From Bidens hawaiensis (lineage: Eukaryota; Streptophyta; Magnoliopsida; Asterales; Asteraceae): DNA of 64,000 nucleotides. Each line of letters starts with the position of its first letter. Position 1 is the stretch's first letter. Made by a program: the position numbers and the translations under genes. The DNA lies in NCBI GenBank assembly GCA_021521415.1, contig JAIQDT010009017.1, positions 18,931 to 82,930 on the forward strand. The letters run 5' to 3'. The notes under the pieces were generated by a model. It made no database searches, was not told the origin of the DNA, and worked only from the letters and a program-made list of their open reading frames with translations. Positions 48,061-59,738 of the stretch are shown here, in pieces.

Positions 48061-48889
48061 ATCTGCACTAAACGAACCAAGTTAGATAAACGTTTAATTT
48101 GTACACAAGTTCGCTTGATTACTAGTAGCGAAGTTGTGATCAAACCTGTATAGGCGAAGTTAAAGGTGAGGCGAAGTTGGGAACAACTTCGCTTCATATT
48201 TAAGTTCGTCTAATTAATCTTAATTATAATGATCAGGGCGAAGTTAGTGATAACTTCGCCTCTTCACAACATCGCCTCAGGCGAAGATAAGGGTTAGGCG
48301 AAATTAAGCCTCAGGCGAAGTTGCGGATAACTTCGCCTCAGGCGCAATTAATCGTCAGGCGAAGTTGCGGATAACTTCGCCGAAAACCCTAACTTCGCCT
48401 GAACTGAATCGGCGACTGTTAAGATTCTAACAGCCGGAATCCGATGTTTCAGCAAAGTTTGACGATCCAGGAGACTCTAACACATGATATTACGGATGGT
48501 TAGATGAAAAGATCGTTCATGAACACGTAACACAAGTTTGTAAAACTCTGTTTTGAAAGGTCACCGGACCGAGGTCACGAAACCGTTCAAAACGACCTAT
48601 GAAAAGCACCACTGTCTTAGGATATACGGTTAATTGATAACACACACCTTGAATGTAAGAATGAAACTGAGAAAAAGGATCGAAACGGAAACTAATCAAG
48701 TTCGCCGGAAACCTATATATCTTCGCCGGAAATTTCTAATAAGTTTGCCTGAATATCTGATGAACAGTTTGAACCTTAAAATCCTTTATATAGAGGTTAT
48801 GTTATACAGGCGAAGTTACGGATAGCTTCGCCTAGGCGAAGTTATTTACAACTTCGCCTATTCAACAACATCGCCTAAAATTTAAAAAA
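48061..48889 (-). repeat. Spacer before env-like ORF, with iterated aacttcgcc hairpins
   Basis: At least eight gcgaagtt/aacttcgc pairs (dense at 48158-48192, 48236-48415 and 48805-48880), several as gcgaagttgcggataacttcgc, that is, 8-base stems with a 6-base loop. The same motif fills the copia-2 leader and LTR. A less repetitive middle part (48420-48800) is GC-moderate and non-coding. Confidence 0.8.
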
Positions 48890-50156
48890 TAAACCCTTAA
48901 GATTTTAACAGTTGACCTTTAAGAAATAAATAGCATGATCAATTCTAAGTAACCAGATAAACAATCATAAAACTATCTAAGTACAAAAACTTAAAAATTT
49001 AAAGTATAAGGGATCAAATTTCAGTCTCGGTAGGGACTGCTATGTTTTAGAAAAGATCCGAACAGGAATCATACTAACTACGTGACTGTCACATAGATCC
49101 ATGTTTAGCTGTATTATGACATATAGAGACAGGTTGTAAGCAGGTATAACTTAAAGTGGTTTTCATCGTTTCTGTGATACGAGTTAGGTTCAATTAATCC
49201 TTAAAATTTAAGTGGGCAACAACTCAGAAATATTGATGCCTCCTATCTATCCTCAAAGCGTATTTGGCTTTCCCCAAGTCACCCCGAATTGACTTCGACC
49301 CATAGTGTCTGATTAACTTGTATGTACTCTTCTTCTGGTTCCCGTTCTTCTTCTTACTCTAAGATAGAGAAGTCTTGATTTTATGATCACTAATATGTTA
49401 CATTAACTTCAAAATATTTTTCTTTTTTTTTTTTTTTTTTTAACAAACATACTTATAGACTTCGGAGTAATAAACAATTGCAAGTCCCGAATCTGGATCA
49501 CTGCAATGTCTTGAAACGCTTTCTTCACGGGAATCAGAACACACATGGGCTCGTGTATGACTGGGTAATCACTTTTCTGCCTATCATTCGAAAAGATATA
49601 TATGAAGACACGCAAAACTCTTAAGGAGTTTCCACGTAAAATCAAGTAAAATTAGTTTGTATCACATCTACTTTTACGCACCATAAAAAGTTACCATGAC
49701 ATACAATGATTGTCCTAAAGCCTTTTAAGCCTAATAACTTCACTAGTTAAGCACACAAAGTTAGTATATCTATCATTTTCCATGGTTGGATCAATTTTCC
49801 GTTTAACATAGCAAAGGTACTTCATACGAAGTAGTAGACTTGAAAAGTAATTTCATTTCCCTCTAAAAAACTTGACTTCAATCGCCCCGATCACGTCAAA
49901 GCCTTCAGGTAAACGGCAATCCTGAAGATCCAATGGATCAACTGGACCGACCACATTCAAGTATGTGTCCTTCTAACTAAGTATGATCGACTAATTTTCA
50001 GCGACAGAAAGAAACACATCATAACCGCCCCGGTCACTTTCAGTCGTCTGGTTAATGGCGACCCTCATTCTCTACAAGTAGAAACGAGGACCAAAACATA
50101 TCCGAGGATATGTCCATCAAACTGAGGTAACCGACTAATTTTAAGCAATAGTGACG

Positions 50157-50187
<31 letters not shown>

Positions 50188-50205
50188 AACACAATAAAAA
50201 CATGG
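48890..50205 (-). other. Copia-2 spacer between pol and env-like ORF
   Basis: No ORF of note. Contains two T runs (about 49424-49441 and 50158-50183). Related phrases such as gatcacgtcaaagccttcaggtaa and ggtcactttcagtcgtctggttaa (49890-50060) hint at a degenerate 120-base duplication. Confidence 0.5.
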
Positions 50206-53200
50206 TTACTCGGGATTGATCATCCCGTTCAGCTCAATTAGGTTTTGAAATCTGGATTTATCAAACGCTTTTGTAAATAAATCAGCGAAATTTTCTAGCG
50301 TATCGACCTTTTCGACCTTAATCAGTTTCTTCTCAGCACAATCCCGTATGAAATGATGACGAATGTCAATATGTTTAGTTTTACTATGTTTCACGGGATT
50401 GTTAATTACTGAGATGGCAGCTGTGTTATCAATTAAAATAGGAGTGAGTAAGAAATTCAGACCATAGTCGCGCAATTGTTGCTGAATCCACAAAACCTGA
50501 GAGCAGCAGTTGGATGCTGCCATATATTCAGCTTCGCACGTTGAGATTGCGACTGATGTCTGTTTTTCTTGTACTGCCAGGAAACTAATCTTCCACCGAG
50601 AAACTGACATCCTCCTGTAGTCGACTTCCGACTCTGATTGCACCCTCCATAATCATAATCCGTATAAGCAACCAGTTCCACGTCTCTTCCCTTCGGGTAC
50701 CACAACCCTAGCTTCGGCTTGCCTTTGAGATACCTCAAAATCCTCTTCACACCCTTCATGTGAGATTCCTTTGGGTTTGCCTGAAAACGAGCACAAAGAC
50801 AAACAGAAAACATTATATCAGGCCTAGAAGCAGTCAAATACATCAAAGAACCTATTATAGCCCGATACAGAGTTGGGTCCACATCTGCGTCACCGTCTAC
50901 TTCAGCTCCCAACTTGTGGTTGACGCAAATTGTAGTGTCAAATGGAGAAGAGTCCTCCATCTTGAAGCGCTTGAGGACATCATGAACATATTTTGTTTGA
51001 TGAATGAACATCCCATCCTTCTTTTGATCAACCTGCAATCCTAAAAAGAATGTTAGTTCACCCATGGCACTCATCTCAAATCTTTTCTTCATGACGGCCT
51101 CGAATTCCTGACACATGGAGACCCTTGATGCAGCAAATATGATGTCATCCACGTAGACCTGAACTAGCAGGAAGTCACTTCCATCTCTCTTCACAAACAG
51201 TGTGCTGTCAATCAAACCCCTTTCAAAACCATTCTCTAGCAAGTAGTCCGATAACGTTGAATACCAGGCATGAGGTGCCTGATGTAATCTATACAGCGCC
51301 TTGCTCAACTTGTATACATGATCAGGAAAGTCTGGGTCAGGAAAACCCGGAGGTTGCTCAACATACACAACCTCATCAACTTTCCCATTGAGGAACGCAC
51401 TCTTCACGTCCAACTGAAACACTTTCATCTTCTTGAAAGCAGCAAACGCCAAAAACAATCTTATCGCTTCCAACCTGGCCACCGGAGCGAACACTTCATT
51501 ATAATCTATCCCCTCTTGCTGATTGAAACCTTTAACGACCAGTCTCGCCTTGTTTCTTATTATAATCCCCTTTTCATCTCTCTTGCACTTAAACACCCAC
51601 TTTGTGCCTATCGCATGCACATTCCTTGGTTTTTCAACCAAAGTCCAAACTTCCATCTTCTTAAATTGAGCCAACTCTTCTTGCATTGCCTCGACCCACG
51701 AGCTGTCCTTAAGAGCCATTTGATAATTTTTCGGTTCAATCTGGCTAATAAAGCATGAGTACAAACATTCGTTTATTATACCCGTTTCCTTAATGCTTGT
51801 ATAAACACAGGTGTGCTGATTCAAGCTACTTCTGGTTTGTACACTGGAGGACACATCACCTAAAACATTCTCCAGAGGGTGATCTTTGTGAATTCTCGTG
51901 GTCGGAACAGCACCGACATGCAAATTATCTTCTAAATTAGAAGAGAGCTCATCAATGGTTGTTTCTGGCTGAGAGTGAAATGGATTGATAAACTCTTCTT
52001 CAGGAGAGACAGCAGGGGAATCGATAGAATTTGAAGAGGAAGGTTGACCATCATCAAATAGCTGTCTATGTGCCAAATTTTCCTCCTCATCTAGAATCAT
52101 CTTCGTAGCAACACGTTCTTCTTCTTCTGTACAAAACAAATCAGGCATGTTAAAAGACTTGAAGAGCCTATCATAGTCAAAAATCCCAGGAGGTCCGATG
52201 CTCGGTCTTGGCGATCTGTAACTCGTAATGTCGGTGTTACACACCACCTCAACCTTGCCGTTCGTTGTATTAAAGACACGCCTGTTGGGAGTCCCAACTT
52301 CATAGCCGACCAAGATTCCTTCAGCGGCTGCTTCACCAAACTTTGAATGTGCCTTTAAAATCGAACACGGGGACCCAAAAGCTTCAAGTCCACACAAATT
52401 GGGCTTTCTCCCATGCATAAGCTCGTAGCATGTTTTATTAAGTCTTTTTACTGTTAAAACTCTATTCAGTACATAGCAAGCTGTAGAAACAGCTTCAGCC
52501 CAGAACACCACCGGAAGCTTCGAATCAGCCAGCATCGTCCTGGCTCCTTCAATTAAAGTTCTATTCTTCCTTTCAGCCACTCCATTCTGTTGCGGAGTAT
52601 ACGGAGCGCTGAATTGGTGTTCAATCCCTCTTGACAGACAGAAGATCTCCATTTCAAAATTTTTAAACTCGGAACCATTGTCACTTCTGTTGAACTTCAC
52701 TCGTTTATCCATAATGTTCTCAACTTTGGTAATTAGATTCTTCACCATTTGAGCCGTTTCGTCCTTTGATTTCAGGAAGTATACCCACGAGTATCGTGAG
52801 TAGTCATCAGTGATCACCAAGCAATAAGTTGTACCACCTAGACTTCTTACATTCACAGGTCCGAAGAGATCCATGTGAAGCAGCTCTAGTGTACTGGCAA
52901 TTGAGTTTACTTTCTTGGTGAGATGGGACTTCTTGTGTTGCTTTCCCTTTTTGCACGCAAGACATTTGTCTTCAAAATTGAAACTTTTTAAGGGAACACC
53001 CAACACAACCCCATGTCTGACAATATGGTTCATCTTCCGAAGATGAATGTGCCACAGTTCAGATTCCGTTTCGCTTGCTTTCGTCAAAAGGCACGACTCT
53101 TCCGTTGACATTTCAGTTGAACTTAAATCCATCATATAAGTATTTCGATCACGTGGAGCCTTCATTACTATCCACTCCTCTGGTATTTGAAAACCAGGCT

Positions 53201-53516
53201 TCAACACAATCGCATCAGTCTTCGTGAAGTGTACGGTATATTCTTTATCACAAATCTGTGACACACTCAGCAGATTGTGCTTCAGTTCTTCAACAAAGTT
53301 CACATTTTCTAACGTCATCTTCCCGTTAGTTACCGTACCCCTTCCAGTTATTTTGCCTCCACTCTCACCAGCAAAACTGACTCTTGCTCCTTGAACATGT
53401 TTTAAATCTAGTAACAAATCCTTGTTACCAGTCATGTGCCGGGAACAGCCGCTGTCCACAACCCAAAGATTCTTGGACGCCCTGTTCAACTGTTCCTGCA
53501 CAAACAAAAGAGATTA
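50206..53516 (-). pseudogene. Copia-2 pol: protease, integrase, RT, RNase H, one frameshift
   Basis: Minus strand. Protease WVVDSGCSRHMTG; integrase zinc finger LWHIHLRKMN and CLACKKGK (the second His of HHCC is not at the usual place); integrase core with LLHMDLFGPV, FNRSDNGSEF and PQQNGVAERKNRTL (D, D, E). RT has KARLVVKGFNQQEGIDY, FQLDVKSAFLNG and VYVDDIIF (YVDD active site). RNase H has AYTDYDYGG, then after a frameshift in an A run (50563-50567) TCEAEYMAASN, LIDNTAAI and IDIRHHFIRD, ending GMINPE. All catalytic motifs are legible; the single frameshift and changed His suggest recent loss. The frame is the same as gag, separated only by two stops. Confidence 0.92.
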
Positions 53517-56195
53517 TTAAAATTTGGGGACCCAAGACCTCTTGGTCTTGGGTCGATTAACCTTCTTAACAGAACTCACACATCGTGGCTGACTAAAGTT
53601 AGCATTAGAAAAATTTCCATGAGTCCTAACAGGATACCTCCTTGGTGACTGATAGTGAGGCCAACCAAACCGACGCACATTAAGAGAATCAAAAGAATTA
53701 TAGCTTTTGGTTTGGTTATCAGTAGTGTAAAACCGAGATGTGTTTCTTTGAAAACCTGTATTAACTCTCAAATTTGAATGGTTTTCATTTTTAACATTTA
53801 AACGATTACCAAAAACCTTAGTCTCAGTTTTCGAGGGCCTCACCTCTCTGAAACGCTGCTTCAGAGGGCAATCAGCAACAAGGTGCCCTGTTTGATTACA
53901 TCTAAAACAACACCTATATTCAGCTTTCTTTTCAGCAGATGTTTTAGATGTGGAGGCGGTATTACCAACCGTACATCTCACATAAGGTGGGACATATGGG
54001 TTGAGTGGAGTACTCCTTTTAGTTGATTTAACTTTTTCTCCACTAGTGGGTAATACTTCCTTCTCTTTTGTCTTACCCGACTCGGATGACTTATCCGAAT
54101 CAGATGAGACTGGACTTGAAATAGAAATTTTAACTTTTGAGACAGGCGAACTTGTTTCGCCTTTACTAACTTCCGGTACTTTACCAGTTTCCTTGGCAGG
54201 ACCTGTCTGATCAGCTACAAAATTAACAGATTCATGAACACTAGGATTGAAAGTATAATTATGGTTATAAGGTGGTGGAACCTCATGGTAACCAATTCCT
54301 CCCCTTTTAGGTGAGGAACCTTGATCACTAACGAGGTGATCAAGAATAGCAGAGGAATTCCGGAATTGCTCCAGTTTCCTATTTAGTTCCACCACTTTTA
54401 CCTGGTGATCAGCAATTTGTTTTTCTTTCTCAGCGATTAACTTTGTTTTCTCTTCTAAAACCTCGTAGCTTAGATCGATCACATCAATTTTTTCAGCCAA
54501 TTTTGTTTTTAAACTTTTAACGTCTTTTTCACAAGCTTTAATTTTTATTTTATAATTATTTTCTCTTGTCTTTGTGAAGTGATGATCTTCTTTCAAGGTT
54601 TTAAATTCGGCATCCAACTTAACATACTGATCAGTAATTGTAGCAAGCTGTTCAGACAAGTTCTCACATTTAGTACAGATTGGTTTAGTACATACCTCGG
54701 AGTTCTGGTCATTAGCCATAAAAGCTTCTTCATTTTCAGCAGCTTTCATACATTCTTCAGCTGCAACCTTCGCCATGTGTGCCTGCTCAAAGAGTTCTCC
54801 AGAGAACATGTTCCAGTTGTATTCACCAGCATCAGACATCATGGCATTTTTCCCATTGTTATTCCCACTTTGCTGTGTAGTCCTCCCTTGACTACGTTCT
54901 ACCCGTGCATTAGTGCACTCCTTTGCAAAGTGTCCATTTTGTTGACAATTGTAACACCTCACCCTTGACTTATCAAATCCTGTCTTTCCACCTACGAACT
55001 TTCTGCCAGTCTTCTTCATGAAATGCTTCACTCTTCTGACTATCATCGCCATCTGCCACTGCAGATCCATCTCCTCCAGATCATCAGGATCGATCTGGTC
55101 ATAGTCTTCTTCCAAAGCAGCAGGGTCCACAATCTTCCCTTGTATGTAGTTCTCGTAAGAAGCAATAAAAGATGCATAGAGTGCAAACTGCTCTTCAGCA
55201 GATTTGACACTCATTGGCATCTTAGTGTAGTTATTGCTTGAAGCACTGGGAGAGAAACTACTCTTGGATGCTTGAGGTTTCGCAGCACTTGATCCTCCAG
55301 CAACAAAGCAAACAACACCGTTCATGTTTACTGACACATTTCCTTCATGAGAAGAGTTAGAACCTGACTCTCCTTTGGAGTAGTAAGCAGCAGATTCAGA
55401 CTTCGAACTTGAGCCTGAGTTAACTTTGGCACCATACATACCAGGGTCTTGAACCTGATCCGTTGGTGTCTCTTTACGAACCATATTAAGCTCAAAGGTT
55501 CTGAGCTTGTTTACTGCTATCTCCAAGTCAAAATTAGGAAAGTCTTTGTCTTCCCTCATTAGAACAGTGTACATTTCCCACTTCGGTGGGAGAGCATCGA
55601 GAAGCTTCTCAACTATTTCCTCCTCTCTGTAAGCAATAGAATAGTTGTTTAGCTCTGTCATCAGATGATAATATCGGGTGATAATATCATCGAGCGATTC
55701 GTTCTTCAAATACTTGAAGACAGAGAACTGGGTCTTTAACAGCTTAATCTTCAAGGCACGAATACCCACGTTCCCTTCGAATCTATTCTCAAGAGCATCC
55801 CAAAGCTCTCGTGCAGAAGTGTACTTCCGGAATGTATGGAGAATCTCTTGAGGAAGAGCCATAGTAATTGCAGCATGGGCCTTGCTCTCCGCCTCATACA
55901 TCTTCTTCTCTTCTTCCTCCATCTTGCTGTACTTCTTTATCACATCCCGACCTTCGTATTCCATTGTCGGTGGAATATATCCATCCTGGATGCACACCCA
56001 CATCTTTGCATCCTGGTATTTAATATACTGAATGAATCTATCTTTCCACGCTACGAAGTCTGTTCCTTTCATCAACCTAGGGGCCTTAGTAGCCGACCCC
56101 GCTTCAACTTCCATTTTGACTAACTCTGAGATGTTAATTGGCGACATCTTCTCGAAAACACGAAAAACCCGAAAAATCAAAAAAAATTCTTCCAA
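53517..56195 (-). CDS. Copia-2 gag (892 aa, SIRE-type)
   Basis: Minus strand, intact from ATG 56195 to TAA at 53517. Capsid-like N-terminus: FVAWKDRFIQYIKYQDAKMW (about residues 48-67), LPQEILHTFRKYTSARELWDAL (about 113-134). First CCHC knuckle CYNCQQNGHFAKEC (about 420-433). A long coiled coil (about 520-625) rich in Lys/Glu/Leu. A Ser-rich stretch (about 690-740) and a second knuckle CFRCNQTGHLVADC (about 777-790). Ends SWVPKF. Gag forms the particle and packages RNA; 892 residues is long for copia but usual for SIRE/Maximus. Copia-1 gag has the same plan. Confidence 0.92.
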   Translation of the reverse strand: MEEFFLIFRVFRVFEKMSPINISELVKMEVEAGSATKAPRLMKGTDFVAWKDRFIQYIKYQDAKMWVCIQDGYIPPTMEYEGRDVIKKYSKMEEEEKKMYEAESKAHAAITMALPQEILHTFRKYTSARELWDALENRFEGNVGIRALKIKLLKTQFSVFKYLKNESLDDIITRYYHLMTELNNYSIAYREEEIVEKLLDALPPKWEMYTVLMREDKDFPNFDLEIAVNKLRTFELNMVRKETPTDQVQDPGMYGAKVNSGSSSKSESAAYYSKGESGSNSSHEGNVSVNMNGVVCFVAGGSSAAKPQASKSSFSPSASSNNYTKMPMSVKSAEEQFALYASFIASYENYIQGKIVDPAALEEDYDQIDPDDLEEMDLQWQMAMIVRRVKHFMKKTGRKFVGGKTGFDKSRVRCYNCQQNGHFAKECTNARVERSQGRTTQQSGNNNGKNAMMSDAGEYNWNMFSGELFEQAHMAKVAAEECMKAAENEEAFMANDQNSEVCTKPICTKCENLSEQLATITDQYVKLDAEFKTLKEDHHFTKTRENNYKIKIKACEKDVKSLKTKLAEKIDVIDLSYEVLEEKTKLIAEKEKQIADHQVKVVELNRKLEQFRNSSAILDHLVSDQGSSPKRGGIGYHEVPPPYNHNYTFNPSVHESVNFVADQTGPAKETGKVPEVSKGETSSPVSKVKISISSPVSSDSDKSSESGKTKEKEVLPTSGEKVKSTKRSTPLNPYVPPYVRCTVGNTASTSKTSAEKKAEYRCCFRCNQTGHLVADCPLKQRFREVRPSKTETKVFGNRLNVKNENHSNLRVNTGFQRNTSRFYTTDNQTKSYNSFDSLNVRRFGWPHYQSPRRYPVRTHGNFSNANFSQPRCVSSVKKVNRPKTKRSWVPKF

Positions 56196-56204
56196 ACAGT
56201 ACTA

Positions 56205-56462
56205 TAGGCGAGGTTAAAGATAACTTCGCTTAAGTGTTAACTTCGCTGGAAAATCCTTAAATTCGCGTGACTTGGCGAAGTTGAGAATAACTTCGCTTAA
56301 GATAAGCGAACTTAGGAGGTAAGCGAAGTTGAGGATAACTTCGCTTAGGCGAACTTATGAGGTAGGCGAAGTTGTGGATAACTTCGCTCAACCTTATATC
56401 TTCGCCGAAACCCTACTTCCAGTGACGGCAACTTCGCCTGAAGAACAACAACTTCGCCCGAA
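56205..56462 (-). repeat. Iterated aacttcgc hairpins in copia-2 leader
   Basis: About ten half-motifs between gag start and PBS. They are often paired as gcgaagttgNNgataacttcgc (56212, 56273, 56319, 56366), so the leader RNA could form several 8-base stem-loops in a row. Confidence 0.85.
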
Positions 56463-56646
56463 GAACACTGAAAATATTCAGATCTGTTTTCGACGATTTA
56501 GCAGTTTCCGGTCGGTGTAACAGCTTGAATATGACTGTATAAGGTGAGTATAACACAATATCAACGAAAACGCGTCCCGCGAATAGGTCAAACGAGACGT
56601 TTTCTACACCCGCGTGAAATCCCGAACCACACAATCGAGCCAAAGG

Positions 56647-56658
56647 CTCTGATACCAA
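56647..56658 (-). other. Copia-2 primer binding site
   Basis: Minus strand TGGTATCAGAGC, the iMet-tRNA complement, one base inside the LTR. Confidence 0.9.
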
Positions 56659-56659
56659 T

Positions 56660-57127
56660 TGTAGGTTCCTGGACGGATCGTACACGGGATATCGCTATTT
56701 ACGCAGGTGCGGAATCCCTGCGTGGGTAGATACGAGCGTAGAAAACTAATAACAAACACACGCGATACGAACGAACACGTTATAGAATATAACCCGAAAC
56801 ACGTCTATTACAGACTCTCGACACGTTCACTGAACTACTGGATTACACGTGAACAACCAAAACGCTAACTGACCAACACTTTCACGTAAACCCGTAGGTT
56901 ACTTAAATACACGACAACTTCGCCTCAGGCGAAGTTGTCTGTAAATTCGCTCGTTGAACAAGTTCGCCTAGGCGAACTTGTCAACAACTTCGCTTGTTCA
57001 ACAAGTTCGCCTAAGCGAACTTGTTGATAACATCGCTTACATACATAAACACAAACTTAAACATAATTACAATACAGACTCGATGACAAACGCTAGACTA
57101 TGAACTACTGACATTTATGTACCAACA
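56660..57127 (-). repeat. Copia-2 5' LTR, 468 bp
   Basis: Minus strand starts TGTTGGTAC (57127) and ends GAACCTACA (56660). Holds three palindromes of the aacttcgcc motif (56913-56939, 56958-56981, 57001-57024). No second copy is present because of the deletion. Confidence 0.88.
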
Positions 57128-58424
57128 CATGTCTTCCAAGGTCTGAATGGTGCGCTCACTTTGCCCATCCGTCTGAGGATGGTATGCTGTGCTCATATCA
57201 AGGCGGGTGCCTAGTGCACTCTGTAGTGACTTCCAGAAGTGCGAAGTGAAACGGGAATCTCGATCAGATATGATTGAGACAGGCACTCCGAGACACTACT
57301 TCTTTCATATAGATGCGAGTCAGTCTTTCCATTTTGTCCGATTCCTTGATTGCTAAGAAGTGTGCAGACTTAGTCAACCGATCAACGATCACCCAGATGG
57401 TATCGTATACCGTCGGTGTTTTGGGTAATCCCGTGATGAAATCCACGAAAATGTGTTCCCATTTCCACGTTGGAAATTCCGGTTGTTGTAGCAAACCAGA
57501 TGGTTTCTGGTATTCCACTTTGACTCTTGCACAAGTCAAGCATTTGCTCACGTAGATGGCAATGTCGGCTTTCATGTTTGGCCACCAGTAAAGTGCCTTT
57601 AGGTCATGGTACATTTTATCTGTGACAGGGTGGACGGAATGTCGGGACTTGTGTGCTTCGTCCATTACTAGGGTTCTCAGCTCTCCGTATCGAGGGACCC
57701 AAATCTGGTTTTCGAAATATCGGACCCCGTTCGATTTGGTTTCAAGTTGCTTGTTCATGCCTCGCATGAGTTCTGATGGGAGATTATCGTTTTTCAAGGC
57801 TTCGAGTTGCGTATCGCGAATCTAATCGGGTAAGTTGGCGTGAATCGTGAGTTGTAATGCTCGCACTCGTCTAGGTTTATCGGTTTCTTTTCTGCTGAGA
57901 GCATCGTCCACTACATTGGCCTTTCTAGGGTGGTACTTGATGGCACAATCATAATCCTTAAGCAGCTCGACCCAACGACGCTATTGCATGTTCAGCTCCT
58001 TCTGATCGTAGATATGTTGGAGACTCTTGTAGTCGGTGTAAATGGTAAACTTGGTACCGTACAAGTAATGTCTCCATATCTAAAGAGCAAACACCACAGC
58101 TTCGAGTTCCAAGTCATGGGTCGTGTAGTTCTTCTCATGAATCCGTAGTTGTCGAGAGGCATACGCTATAACCTTCTCGAGTTGCATCAACACGCAACCG
58201 AGACCTTGTATCGATGCGTCACAATGCACCTCAAAATTTTTTGTTCCCTCGGGAATGGCTAGGATAGGGGCGCTACAGAGTTTGGTTTTCAACAGTAGGA
58301 AAGTGAATTCCTGCGCGTCAACCCAATTTTACTTAGTACCCTTGTGCGTCAAGGCGGTGAGGGGTTGAGCAATCTTTGAAAATCCCTCGATGAAACGTCG
58401 GTAGTAGCCAGCCAGTCCTAGGAA
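57128..58424 (-). pseudogene. Element D RNase H and integrase (5' part), interrupted by copia-2
   Basis: Minus strand. RNase [19 protein letters not shown], then IAYASRQL and [16 protein letters not shown] (58080-58250). Integrase: zinc-finger part around KMYHDLKALYWWPNMKADI and CLTCARVK, core WEHIFVDFITGLP (Asp) and [10 protein letters not shown] (Asp), then [22 protein letters not shown] with the catalytic Glu, where the copia-2 LTR cuts in. In-frame stops lie near 58413, 58081, 57981 and 57824, and a frame shift near 57290. The integrase C-terminus (and any chromodomain) is deleted. Confidence 0.88.
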
Positions 58425-59720
58425 TTATCGCGCCTCAGTCGGAGTCTTAGGTGCTTCCCAGTTTTTGATGGCCTCTACCATGGCGGGATCGACATGGATA
58501 CCATTCTCATTGATCACATGTCCTAAGAAGTGAACCTCGCGAAGCCAAAATTCGCATTTCGAGAGTTTAGCGTACAGTTGTTCCTTCTTTAGCAATTCTA
58601 AGATCAACCTCAGGTGTTCTTCGTGGTTGGTCTTGTTCTTGGAGTAGACGAGGATATCATCAATAAAAACAATTAAAAACTTGTCGAGGTACGCCTTGCA
58701 TACTCTGTTCATGAGATCCATGAATACGGCTGGTGCGTTGGTTAAGCCAAAAGGCATAACTGAAAACTCGTAGTGACCGTACCGAGTCCTGAATGCCGTC
58801 TTTGAAATATCTTCTTCGGGCACTCTCAGTTGATGGTAACCAGATCTCAGATCGATCTTCGAGTAGTAACTCGATCCTTGAAGCTGGTTGAACAGATCAT
58901 CAATTCGGGGTAACGGATAACGGTTCTTGATGGTCACCTTGTTCAGCTCTCGGTAGTCGATGCACATGCGGAAAGTCCCCTCCTTATTTCGGACAAATAA
59001 GACAGAGGCTTCCCATGGTGATGAGCTAGGTCGGATAAAATCTTTATCCAACAAATCTTGTAATTGAGTGGACAACTCTTGAAGCTCTGCCGGTGCGAGC
59101 CAATACGGGGCTCTTGCTATGGGTGCTGCACCATGGGCCAATTTGATTTGGAACTCGACTTGTCGATTAGGTGGTAGTCCAGGCAAATCCTCCGGGAAGA
59201 CTTCCGGAAAATCTCGCACAATCGGTATATCTTCGATTCGCTTCTCCTCCGCGGGTTTCTCGACAATATGGGCTAAAATTACTGGATGACCCTTTCGTAA
59301 ATATTTATGCGCCTTCATAAGGGTGATGACGCTTGTAGTCATGCCGCTCTTCTCACCCTGTATCGAGATGATTTCGCCGGAAGAGGTAGTGATATGGACT
59401 ATCTTTTCGTGACATATAATCTCAGCTCTATTCTCGGATAGTTAGTCCATGCCGACAACGACATCGAAACTACCAAGAGTAAAGGGTATAAGGTCGATAT
59501 CGAAGGTATAACCTGACAGTTTCAACTTACATCCCGCTAGTACATGAGTTGTTTCTATAGACTTACCGTCAGCTAATTCAACAGGAAACTTAGCATCGAA
59601 CGGTGTTGGAGTTAAGTCTAAGAGTTTACTAAATGCTTTCGATACAAAACTCCTATCAGCTCCAGTGTCAAACAAAACAAAAGCAGAACAGTCGTTCACA
59701 GGGAACTTACCGGTAACCAT
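58425..59720 (-). pseudogene. Element D protease and reverse transcriptase
   Basis: Minus strand. Protease FVLFDTGADRSFVS (D-T-G active site, about 59640-59680) ends VVVGMD before a stop at 59442. RT is open for 305 codons (59342-58425): [58 protein letters not shown] and [12 protein letters not shown] (the usual FVDDILVYS with I-D-D), then [11 protein letters not shown]. Overall a Ty3/gypsy chromovirus of the Tekay/Del type. Confidence 0.9.
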
Positions 59721-59738
59721 ATTCGAATCGCTGTGGGC

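Larger units (their letters stand above)
47373..57127 (-). mobile_element. Copia-2: SIRE-like Ty1/copia retrotransposon, 3' end deleted
   Basis: Minus-oriented, 5' LTR 56660-57127, PBS, leader with iterated hairpins, gag, pol, a 2.1 kb spacer and an env-like ORF. Inserted in element D integrase; catgt (57128-57132) is the right duplication. The 3' LTR and the ORF end are gone through the deletion at 47372/47373. Gag and pol are far better preserved than in copia-1, so it is the youngest layer of this nest. Confidence 0.85.

Noticed and set aside
48350..48385. ATAACTTCG in the copia-2 hairpins resembles the arm of a loxP recombination site.
   Set aside because: Only nine bases agree; the 8-base spacer and the rest of the 13-base arms are absent, and the repeats vary freely. 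A chance likeness.
49409..49645. 78-codon ORF in the copia-2 pol-env spacer.
   Set aside because: Starts next to a T run and ends in a Lys run; no known motif.
51318..51758. 146-codon plus-strand ORF opposite copia-2 RT.
   Set aside because: It is a shadow of the well-supported RT coding frame on the minus strand.
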